Of a DNA stretch of 64,000 nt, positions 49,867-59,400 are shown in pieces (within the stretch, counting starts at the first letter, position 1; each line of letters opens with the position of its first letter). The position numbers were made by a program, and so were the translations under genes. The stretch spans positions 1,116,001-1,180,000 of the forward strand of contig NC_020189.1 in the NCBI RefSeq assembly GCF_000315915.1, in the 5' to 3' direction. Origin of the DNA: Henningerozyma blattae CBS 6284 (taxonomy: Eukaryota; Ascomycota; Saccharomycetes; Saccharomycetales; Saccharomycetaceae). The notes beneath the pieces were generated by a model. The model was not told the origin of the DNA, made no database searches, and was given only the letters and a program-made list of their open reading frames with translations.

Positions 49867-50967
49867 TTAATCAAATATATAATTACTGACTACCATTTCT
49901 GGCTTAACATTACTTCTTATTTCATAGTATAAGTCAATATCTACCTGTTTAGCAGGAGTAAGAGCATAACCGTATTTTCTATCTGCATCAGATGTAATAA
50001 ACTGGGTTTGAGCTTTAAATCCATTATCGTATTTCAGTGTGTATAATTGACCAATGCATCCAACACCTGTACCTGGAGAAGAAACCATTTCATAATTATT
50101 CGTAAACCACCTACTGAAATGGTTAAAATAATTGGAATACAGGTGCCTTATTACTTGCTTCATTTGTAGTGTGGTTATCACTGCTGGGTGTAAACCAACA
50201 AGTTTTAAAGAGTTCTTCAAAACATTAAAATTCGTTTCAAATTCGGTTTTAAATTGATCTTCACTTAACATAAAAAGTTTATAAACTTTTAAATATTCAT
50301 TTCTATTAGGAAACCACTGTGGAAGTTCTTTGTTAATTAGTTTGAACGGAACTAATTTATTTGTATCAGGTGGAGTAAACATTGCATCCCCAGTTCTATA
50401 AGTTTTAAATTTTTCTTTTAGATAATCTTTACAGAAATCCTGCGTCTTTATATAACCTTCTTCATCATTCCAAACTAGATCTTGATAGGGGAAAGTCATC
50501 GGACAATCGATAAAACTGTAATATTCATTATTTAATCTTTTAATACTTGTTGAAATAAAGGTCGCATTGGCAAGAGCAGTTCTAATAGTTGTAAATGGAT
50601 ATCTTACTCCAATGATGCCTAATTTCGTGTTTATATTGCCGATACCAGATAAAAGTTCAGCTATACGTCTTGTTATAGGTAAGTCAAAAAATAACTCATC
50701 TGCAAAATCTTTACATTTCAATCGATCTTTTTCAAAATATGTGGAATATAATTGTTTCGCTATTTGAATATACGTTGAACCTCTAATTTGAAATTCCATC
50801 ATGGTACCTAATTCTTTATGCTCTAATATCGAAAATCCAGTGGTATAAGGCTTTATAATCCTTTCAACAAGTGTGTCATCTAATAGAAAACTACCTAGAA
50901 TATTATCAGAGAATGAAATCACTTGGTTATGGAACCTACAGAAATTAATTGCATCCGTCCATTTCAT
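49867..50967 (-). CDS. Intact 366-residue gene resembling a totivirus (L-A type) capsid protein; possible captured viral gene
   Basis: An uninterrupted frame from the ATG at 50967, in the place where S. cerevisiae has SEN1 and ATG23, but it is not a coiled-coil protein like Atg23 and shows no helicase motif. From memory of the family, it lines up in order with the Gag protein of the yeast dsRNA virus L-A at several blocks: HNQVISFSDNI (13-23), GSTYIQIAKQLY (63-74), NINTKLGIIGVRYPF (111-125), EEGYIKTQDF (169-178), LKNSLKLVGL (250-259) and the end region YALTPAKQVDIDL (334-346). L-A Gag has about 680 residues, so some 200 or more between residues 75 and 110 are missing here, including the region of the cap-binding histidine. 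Nuclear copies of totivirus genes are known in yeasts. Base and codon use look like the host, so any capture is not recent. Call based on visual similarity only. Confidence 0.5.
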   Translation of the reverse strand: MKWTDAINFCRFHNQVISFSDNILGSFLLDDTLVERIIKPYTTGFSILEHKELGTMMEFQIRGSTYIQIAKQLYSTYFEKDRLKCKDFADELFFDLPITRRIAELLSGIGNINTKLGIIGVRYPFTTIRTALANATFISTSIKRLNNEYYSFIDCPMTFPYQDLVWNDEEGYIKTQDFCKDYLKEKFKTYRTGDAMFTPPDTNKLVPFKLINKELPQWFPNRNEYLKVYKLFMLSEDQFKTEFETNFNVLKNSLKLVGLHPAVITTLQMKQVIRHLYSNYFNHFSRWFTNNYEMVSSPGTGVGCIGQLYTLKYDNGFKAQTQFITSDADRKYGYALTPAKQVDIDLYYEIRSNVKPEMVVSNYIFD

Positions 50968-51656
50968 CTCAATATACTGTTGTGGAATAACTATTCGCTT
51001 TTTTTTTCTTTCGAAATAATCAAATCATTCTGACCTAAATTTTTTCTATACTTTCATTCAGCATACCAAAATCAATATTGCTTTGGTCATTGAAAGGAAA
51101 TACAGCTCCTCTTTCAAAAAAATTGGATTTATTTTTATCAGATTGATTTTCAACCATACCCTGTTGTTTGAAACCTCTGGAAGTTCCCACCATCTTCAAC
51201 AATTTTGATTTATATGAATAATTATTTCATATTATGTACAATATACGAAATCACCAAGTTTAATTATCATATAATTCATTATTTGTGACGCCTGTACAAA
51301 TTTGCGTCGCATTAATTGTAGTTTTCCGTCATATTATTCAATTTTTTCTGAAACTTTAATTTTCTTTTTTTTAGATTTTTTCCAGGGCATTGAAAAAATT
51401 TTCATTTTTTTTCATTTTTTTTTGAAAATTTTTCATCTAAAGATGTATAAATATCTCATCGAATTTTAAAATTTGGAAAATGAATTTTTCTTGCAAAGAC
51501 AGTTTTTTATTACTTGCTCTTTTTCTCATATACTTGGGATCTTATACTTGCTTTAGAATGGTGTTATCTTATGGAACATTCTCCATCACTTAAACATAAG
51601 TAGATTTAATTATTTCAATTAGATTTCCTACCTAAAGAAAAATTTATCCTATAACT
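50968..51656. promoter_or_regulatory. Divergent region between the Gag-like gene and the IMD gene
   Basis: 689 bases. It holds a 52-codon minus-strand frame (listed separately) and long T-rich runs at about 51368-51432 upstream of the IMD gene, as in strong yeast promoters that exclude nucleosomes. GTGACGCC and GCGTCGCA lie near 51285-51312. A GAAGATTTTC-type guanine-response element, known from S. cerevisiae IMD2, was not found. Confidence 0.45.
51035..51193 (-). CDS. Possible small ORF of 52 codons 5' of the Gag-like gene
   Basis: ATG at 51193 (context AAGATGG), stop at 51035-51037, starting MVGTSRGFKQQGMVENQ. It is one frame away from the 366-residue gene, which begins 68 bases further on. 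The piece NQSDKNKSNFFERGAVF is vaguely like the extreme N-terminus of L-A type Gag, so it may be a displaced N-terminus of the captured gene after a frameshift; equally it may be chance or an upstream ORF. Confidence 0.25.
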   Translation of the reverse strand: MVGTSRGFKQQGMVENQSDKNKSNFFERGAVFPFNDQSNIDFGMLNESIEKI

Positions 51657-53525
51657 ATGGTTGCTGTCAGAGATTACAAAACTGCTTTGGAATACGTCCA
51701 AACCTTTGAAGAAAAGGATGGGTTATCTGCTGAACAATTGATGGACTCTAGTGTCAGAGGTGGGTTGACTTATAACGATTTCTTGATCTTACCAGGTAAG
51801 ATTGAATATCCATCATCTACTGTTACTTTAACCACTAAGTTAACTAGAAATATTACTTTAAATGCTCCACTTGTTTCTTCTCCAATGGACACTGTCACTG
51901 AATCCGAAATGGCTATTCATATGGCTTTGTTAGGTGGTATCGGTATCATCCACCACAATTGTTCTCCAGAAGATCAAGCTGAAATGGTTAAAAAGGTCAA
52001 GACTTACGAAAATGGTTTCATTAACTCTCCTTTTGTCATTGGTCCAAACACAACTGTTGCTGAAGCTAGAGGCTTAAAAGAGGAATTAGGGTTCTCTGGT
52101 TATCCAGTTACTGGTATGTTTAATTTTTTTTCATTTACTAAGGCTTATAAATCAATTGTTTTTTATTTTTGTTTATTTGACATTTTAATCAATTGCTACA
52201 ATGATGATTTTTTTAAAATTTATAACTTTCGTTCTACTGACTATTGATCTAACGATCGTGTAGAGAAATTTTATTCCCTGACCCCAATATTTTAATTTGT
52301 CAGCTAATCTAAAAATGATTTAAGCCATATTTACTGTTTTATGTTACTAACAAGCGTTTCAAATGAAATAACTAAATTAAATGTTATTTCATAATTTTTT
52401 TTGCAATTAGAAACTGGTGATTTATCTGGTAAATTATTAGGTTTAATTACTTCTCGTGACATCCAATTTGTTGAAGATGACACTTTATTGGTTTCCCAGT
52501 TGATGTCCAAGAACCCTGTTACTGCTAAACATGGTATTACTTTATTAGAAGGTAATGAAATTTTGAAGGAAACTAAAAAGGGTAAATTATTGATTGTTGA
52601 TGATGAAGGGAAATTAATCTCTATGTTATCTAGAGCTGATTTAATGAAGAACCAAAACTACCCATTGGCTTCTAAATCCGCTACCACTAAACAATTGCTA
52701 TGTGGTGCTGCTATTGGTACCATCGAAGCTGATAAATATAGATTACAATTGTTAGTTGAAGCTGGTTTAGATGTTGTTGTTATTGATTCATCTCAAGGTA
52801 ATTCTATTTACCAATTGGATATGATCAAACACATTAAAGAAAACTATCCAAAACTAGAAATTATTGCTGGTAACGTTGTTACCAGAGAACAAGCTGCTTC
52901 CTTGATTGCCGCCGGTGCTGATGCCTTAAGAATTGGTATGGGTTCTGGTTCTATCTGTATTACTCAGGAAGTTATGGCCTGTGGTAGACCACAAGGTACT
53001 GCCGTTTATCAAGTATCTAAATTTGCCAACGAATTCGGTGTTCCAACCATGGCTGACGGTGGTGTTCAAAACATTGGTCACATTGTTAAAGCTATTGCCT
53101 TAGGTGCTTCTACTGTCATGATGGGTGGTATGCTAGCTGGTACTACTGAAGCTCCAGGTGAATACTTCTTCAGAGATGGTCAAAGATTAAAGATGTACCG
53201 TGGTATGGGTTCTATCGATGCCATGAAAAAGACTGATAAGAAAGCTAATGCCTCTACTTCTCGTTACTTTTCTGAATCTGATAAAGTTTTGGTTGCCCAA
53301 GGTGTTTCTGGTTCTGTTGTGGATAAAGGTTCTATTAAGAAATTTTTACCATACTTATATAATGGGTTACAACATTCTTGTCAAGATATCGGTGTTATTT
53401 CTACTGCTATCTTACGCCAAGAAGTTGACAATGGTAATGTCAGATTTGAATTCAGAACTGCTTCTGCTCAATTAGAAGGTGGTATCAACAACTTACATTC
53501 TTATGAAAAACGTTTACATGATTAA
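51657..53525 (+). CDS. IMD4: IMP dehydrogenase, two exons (join 51657..52113, 52411..53525)
   Basis: Spliced product 523 residues, the length of yeast Imd3 and Imd4. It oxidises IMP to XMP with NAD, the limiting step of guanine nucleotide synthesis and the target of mycophenolic acid. Visible parts: N-terminal [19 protein letters not shown], a CBS-domain pair between about residues 120 and 235 (the intron falls in it), the phosphate-binding and catalytic loop [14 protein letters not shown] with the catalytic Cys, [15 protein letters not shown], and [10 protein letters not shown]. The intron is placed by GTATGT, TACTAAC and the frame; codon 153 is split G|AA. Among S. cerevisiae IMD genes only IMD4 has an intron, and NTE1 downstream is on the IMD4 side; CRN1 upstream is on the IMD3 side. 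So this is the co-orthologue of IMD3/IMD4 and the symbol is provisional. Confidence 0.93.
52114..52410 (+). other. Spliceosomal intron of the IMD gene
   Basis: 297 bases with exact yeast consensus: 5' site GTATGT at 52114-52119, branch point TACTAAC at 52345-52351, and AATTAG as 3' site ending at 52410, 60 bases after the branch A. The exon 1 frame stays open 44 codons into the intron to a stop at 52245-52247, so unspliced RNA would code a 196-residue fragment. Confidence 0.95.
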
Positions 53526-54034
53526 TCTTAATATTAAACGTTATTTCAACTGCTCTTTTCATTTCCATTTTCTTTTTTGTAAATTTATTAGTTAATTACT
53601 TTTCTGGGTCCTGCATGCTACTGCAGAAATATTAATTAACTCCCATCTATATTAATTTAGTGTGCTACTATAAAATTATATATCATGTTATATATATTTT
53701 AAGATAAGATAAACAATCGTTGATTTATTTAACATAACTCTCATGAAGACTACTACTTATTTTTATTAGAGAAAAAAATAAATGCAATATAAATCAATTT
53801 AAATGGATATCAATTGTATAAAATTTGGATCGAAATGTAAAATAAAAAAAAATTCAATACAGAAATTATATATGCATATTATTATTATACAGCCGATATA
53901 ATATGGAACGAAAAATATTTATTTGAATGCCTCAAGAATTTAAAAGATTTATTATAATCCAAAAGGCCAACATTATTGTTATTGGCTATTAACTAATAGT
54001 AATTCAACTCATTTAAGATAAAGTGATTTTTTAT
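53526..54034. other. Convergent intergenic region, IMD to CNA
   Basis: 509 bases of AT-rich DNA between two 3' ends, with A-runs near 53843-53852. Nothing coding or RNA-like is seen. Confidence 0.6.
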
Positions 54035-55864
54035 TCATTCATTATCATCTTGCTCAATTCTTTTTTTGATATCTTCAAAATATTTCTCTTGTTCTTTTTG
54101 CATTTCTTCAATCGAAGGAGGTAGCCTTTCGTTGATTCTATCATCTCTCTTGGCTCTTTCAAAAGCAGATAAAGTTTCGTTTAAACTAGTAGAACCATGG
54201 GCTAAAGCACCCTTAGGTAACACACCTTGATTCATTGCTTTCAAATGTTGAACTTTATCACTTTCTTCTCTCAATACGGAATACATTCGTGATACTTTAG
54301 CAATCGCCAATATCTTGTTACGCAATGCTCTTCTTCTATTCTTATCATCTAAAATTGATGAGCTTGTATTTATATCAACATCGTTTTTATAATTATTAAT
54401 TAATGATGGGGATGTTTCTCTTGGCGGTACAGGAGGAGGAGTGCCAGTTCCGGGAATTGCTGGTAAAGGGGAATGAGAATCTCTCTTAGCAATTGGTGAA
54501 GGAGAAGGTACATAATTACTACTACTGCCATCTGAAGTAGATGTTATGCTAGGAGTAGATGATACATTTTCTAATTCTAATTCTTCCTCCGTACATATAT
54601 TTAAGATCGATAATAATATTTCAGTAACTTTTTCACCAACAAATGGCAAGGACCAAGTAAAAACATCCATAAAGTTAGGTAACCAATAAGGATGAGGAGA
54701 CACATTAAATTGACGAATATTCATAACATTATTTTCATATTTTAATACAGCAGCTTTATTCTTATAAGTATCCAAATAATTTGGAGCACTAAATAAAGTC
54801 AATAAACTTGGGAACCCTAACGTTTTCGTGTTTTTATACATTCTGTATCCTGCATCTTGAGCTTCATGAGCTCTAATGATACACAACAGACCGTTATTTT
54901 GTAAAAACTCACAGGAGGCTTTATAAGTGAATGCATAAGAACAACCTCTGACGGTATTAGGCTCAAATTTGTTTAGGCTATCAATATCAGCTTCTTCATC
55001 GTAATCTTCAATTGGATCTGCCCAAACCAAATCACACATAAGACCTCGTGAAGGAATTTCTCTAAATCTGTTAATCTTATTAACATCATTCACATGTTTT
55101 AATTCAGGAGAAATCCCACCATGAACACAAAAATATTGTTCTGACATTAAGGCAGCTAATGGTAAAGAATTAAAGGAATGACAACATGCATCAAATATTT
55201 TCATCGAATATTTATGTAAACATTCGTTTTTAAACGTAAAATAGGAAGTTAAATGCTTACATTCATGATTGCCTCTTAATAACCAAAAATGATCGTTAAA
55301 GTTTAATTTCAATGAATATAAATATATTAAACATTCGAATGAAAATGAACCACGGTCTACATAGTCACCAAGAAACAGATAAGGTGTTGTTGCAGGATCA
55401 CCACCAACTTCAAACAACTTCATTAAATCATAATATTGACCATGTATATCCCCACATACAGTAACAGGGGCAGGCACATGCAATAAATTTGGCTCTTTCG
55501 AAAGACAAACAGTAGCCATATCCAGAATCTTCAAAGCTTGGGATTCAGTCAATCGACCTTCTCTTTTGAAATGTTCCCTTAAAAACTCATGATTTGGTAG
55601 CCCCGTGTTTGGATCAAACACTTGATCATCTCTAGCTGGAACTGGGGCAATTGGTGGGACACTCTTGACAGCACGATCCTTCGTTGACACGGTTGTACCG
55701 TCTTCTAAAGTGTAGATTGATAAATCTCTTGCGTGACGATCTGGCTCATTAATACGCTCTTTTTCTTCCAGGACTTTTATAATTGGATCGTTTTTTTTAC
55801 TCATATTAATAAGATCACTTTTAACTGAAGAATCTTGAGAATTGTTTGTTCCAGATACGCCCAT
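54035..55864 (-). CDS. CNA1: Calcineurin catalytic subunit A (Cna1/Cmp2)
   Basis: 609 residues. PP2B phosphatase motifs GDIHGQYYD (138-146), [11 protein letters not shown] (166-176) and [13 protein letters not shown] (197-209) bind the two metals and phosphate. After the calcineurin B-binding helix come a linker with a proline run ([13 protein letters not shown]), the calmodulin-binding segment [20 protein letters not shown] (about 511-530) and an autoinhibitory region around [16 protein letters not shown] (about 568-583). It dephosphorylates Crz1 and other targets in response to calcium. A second in-frame Met at 21 (MSKKNDPII) could also be the start. S. cerevisiae has a WGD pair, CNA1 beside IMD3 and CMP2 beside IMD4; one gene is seen here and I cannot decide between them. 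Confidence 0.95.
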   Translation of the reverse strand: MGVSGTNNSQDSSVKSDLINMSKKNDPIIKVLEEKERINEPDRHARDLSIYTLEDGTTVSTKDRAVKSVPPIAPVPARDDQVFDPNTGLPNHEFLREHFKREGRLTESQALKILDMATVCLSKEPNLLHVPAPVTVCGDIHGQYYDLMKLFEVGGDPATTPYLFLGDYVDRGSFSFECLIYLYSLKLNFNDHFWLLRGNHECKHLTSYFTFKNECLHKYSMKIFDACCHSFNSLPLAALMSEQYFCVHGGISPELKHVNDVNKINRFREIPSRGLMCDLVWADPIEDYDEEADIDSLNKFEPNTVRGCSYAFTYKASCEFLQNNGLLCIIRAHEAQDAGYRMYKNTKTLGFPSLLTLFSAPNYLDTYKNKAAVLKYENNVMNIRQFNVSPHPYWLPNFMDVFTWSLPFVGEKVTEILLSILNICTEEELELENVSSTPSITSTSDGSSSNYVPSPSPIAKRDSHSPLPAIPGTGTPPPVPPRETSPSLINNYKNDVDINTSSSILDDKNRRRALRNKILAIAKVSRMYSVLREESDKVQHLKAMNQGVLPKGALAHGSTSLNETLSAFERAKRDDRINERLPPSIEEMQKEQEKYFEDIKKRIEQDDNE

Positions 55865-56498
55865 TGATGACTGTAAAACTTGACTATGTATTAGTTCTTG
55901 AATGCTTTATCCACCTAAGTTCTCCTTAAAAGATTTTAGAAAAATATAGACGACGAGTTCCAGAAAATAATGTATATTCTTTTTCCTTGGTTATTTTTTT
56001 CCGACAAAGTAACCAATAATTACTGATATAATTATGTAATTGAAAGTAAATTTATACTCCTGATTAAAATATTAGTGATATCGAAGTACCTAATTATTCT
56101 CCATATTGAGTAAAATGTCCCATTGAATTTCAAAATATCGAATTTTAAAGGATGAAATTTCAAAATAAATTCTGCCGAAAAATATTCAGATTCTAAAAAT
56201 AAACAAGGTTCGAAACTCAGGCGTTGCATTTTTAATATTAATAAATATATAACCAAATGCTATCTAGACTATAACATCAATTCAGTATGAAATTTATTGT
56301 TCATCCAAGTTGAAAAAATATTTTCATGATGATTAAAAAAAGGCATAAAGTCATATTTAGATACATGCATATTTACATATATAATTACAAATTACATACG
56401 ATAAGAACAATATAACAGAAGGGTATCTTGATGCAGACACATGTTATGTCTCTAAGGGCATCAATGCTGGTATGAAATGGAGTACTGAATGAATAGTT
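55865..56498. promoter_or_regulatory. CNA upstream region and ECM30 3' flank
   Basis: 634 bases upstream of the calcineurin gene on the minus strand and downstream of ECM30. AT-rich. A 74-codon minus-strand frame (56032-56256) opens only with TTG and looks like a chance translation. In S. cerevisiae SML1 lies beside CMP2; I find no Sml1-like frame. Confidence 0.5.
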
Positions 56499-59400
56499 TT
56501 ATAAGAAACGCCTTGGGATATACGTTGGTGTAGATAGTGCACTGTCAGTATCTTTAGTCTTAGAGGTGTCTATTCCTCTTGTTCTTGGAGTCCATGGTCT
56601 TGAAGGGGTTCTTGTAAGACCTGCAGGATGAGACACCAAGGGAGAATTAGTGGCTGTAGGTGATTCCACAGAGTTGACACTAGTAGAGCTACCTCCACCA
56701 AATTTCAATTTCTTTAACAGGTTAGAAGTCATATCTAGTAAAGAGAATTCCTCTCTCTCCTCTCTTATAATTGGGAATAATGTAATATTGGTACCCGCCC
56801 AAATATTAGATTTGATTAATCCTTGATCCAACACAAACATATTGTTGGCAGAATTAGCCCTCTTTGCATCTGAGTTCTCATCATCGAAAGAAGATCGCAT
56901 GGGAGATGAGGCATTCATTGAACTCGTTTCAGAATTCTCATCTTTACGGAATCCAGCCCATGAAAAATTGAAAAAGGAATTGGAACTACTTGTACTTGGA
57001 TTAGATTTCTGAGCCAATAAATACTTATTACGTGTGCTAGAATCATTACTATTTATTGTGCTAATATCATTATTGATATTATTGATTAGAGTATTAATAA
57101 TGGGCGTATCAATTGGTAAAATAATATCGAATTGAAATTGAGGTGGCAATACGACATCATTTTGATTGGATAAATAGTTTAATATTTCACTTTCTTTGCT
57201 ACTTGTTCTACTCAACGAAGATGTAGTTGCCGATGATGACCATTTTTCTAAGCTCCCTGGCGGGATAGTGTTATTAGTAGTTATTGTTACTGTATCAGCA
57301 ACATTAATGTTATTTGAAATTTTATCTTGATCAATCATATCTTTTGGCCCAATAATCAATGAATCTGAAGGGTTGACAATAGTATCAGGATTGACATCAT
57401 TTTTAAAAGTAAATGGAGGTGGTGAAAGATCAGGAGTATTTATTGAAAATTGTTTTAAATTACCAATGATTTTTTTATTTGTTGAATCCTTATTGGAATT
57501 GAAGAATTCATTAGTAGTACTTAATAATAAATCATTTGAAATGTTATAGCTTGTAGTGTGTGAATCAAATATATTTTTCCAACAAATAATATACATTAAT
57601 CTTTGTAAAAGATTGGATTTTATTTTGGGTAAGTTATCTTTGGATTTATAATCAAACTTAATTGAGTATGATGCAAAATTATGATTGCCTTCTCTTAAAT
57701 AACTAGGTAAATCATTATCTATTAATTTTAAAAATTTATCTTTAAATAATTGAAATTTTTCAATTAAATTTAAATATTCAGTTGTATTAATTGTCGAGAT
57801 TTCAGGAAATTGATGTAAGAAAATTTTAATAATTTTTATTATGATTTGTAAATCTTGTGAACCTGGCCAAATATCAATTAGGTTCAACTTGGAAGCTTTC
57901 TTACTAATCTTTTTTGGATTTAATCCAATTGGCCAATTTCCAGATCTAATTCCAAAATAGATATTTGAATTTTTCAAAAATGGATTATAATTTGGATTCG
58001 AGAATTCTACAATTTCATGATTTTCATTAGAATTATTATTGAAATTATTGGTATTGGCACTATTATGAATATAGTTGTTATTATTTGCAACATCATTAAA
58101 TTTTTTGTTTGTACTATTTAATAAATCATGAAATGCACTTCTTTCTATACTATCAGTACTTGTCCTATTGTTATTTGGTGTACTTGGAATAATTGGATTA
58201 TTAATATTATTCATCTCAGAAATTGATTGTGTATCTGTATTAATACTTGTATTTGTAGTTGTTTTGGTGAGTGGATTTGGAGTTGGTGTCACAGATGGAG
58301 ATGGAATAGTGTTTGTCTTTATATTATCAATATTTTTGATTGCTGTGGGTATTGTAGAAGTTAATGAACTACCACTTGTCCTAGTAATTGATCCTGATGA
58401 ATTATTTGATTGAGGCTTAGATTGTGCTTGAATTTTTTCGTTTTCAATTGAATAATTTTTTTCAATTATATTAATTGAATTATTCAATTTAATATATTGG
58501 GCAATTAATTCTTGATTTGTTAAATCTAATGTATCCAATTTCCTTTTATTATAATTTGATTGAACTGATGAAAATTTGTATCGATTATTTTCGATTAAAG
58601 TATTTAATCTTGTCATTTTATTTGAAAAGCCAATATTAATAGTTGAATTATCAATATAATCTTTTAAACCTATCAAGTTATTATTACTTGCAGTAGTTGA
58701 ACCAGGCTTAATTGAGTTTTCTTTAATTAATTTATCAATAAATTCCATGGAATTTCTAATTTGTGCTAGTACTTTTTGATGTCTACATAAAATGAATAAT
58801 AAATTTTTTGCATTATTAAAATTGAATATAATATAATTTAATATTCCTCGTAACAACAAAGCTAATTGATTCAATTTAAAACCAGGTGATAACAAATATT
58901 TATCAGTCTTACAATAAGTATTTTCATCATTCATTGAATTAAGATTATTATCATTAATATCGCTATTATTGGTAGTGTTATTAATTAGTAGATTATTATT
59001 TGAATCTTGTGAACTTTCCATCATATTATCATTTGAATAAGTTATTAAAAAACTTTTATTTGAAATTTTTGTTAGAAGATGTAGAATTGCTACTGAAGAA
59101 TTATAACTTAAAGAATTTAAATTTTTCTTAAATTTATTATTATTATTATTTTTTATCGATGATAATTGTATTAAAGCATCATCAGTTGTCGATTTATTGT
59201 TATTTGCCTGTAAAAGATTAAAAATTAATTCAAATAAAAAAGGTCTTAATTTTGAATTCTTTTTAATATCATTGATAATATAATGTGATAAATGTTGGAT
59301 GGCAAAATCTCTATAAGTTAGATTATTAATATTAATATTTGGTAATCTGAAAAAATTCGGTAGTTTATTTAAATAATAATTTGTGGTAAAGCAATCCAAT

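Noticed and set aside
56032..56256. 74-codon minus-strand frame upstream of the calcineurin gene, as a candidate SML1
   Set aside because: Opens only with TTG, and has none of the Sml1 C-terminal features.
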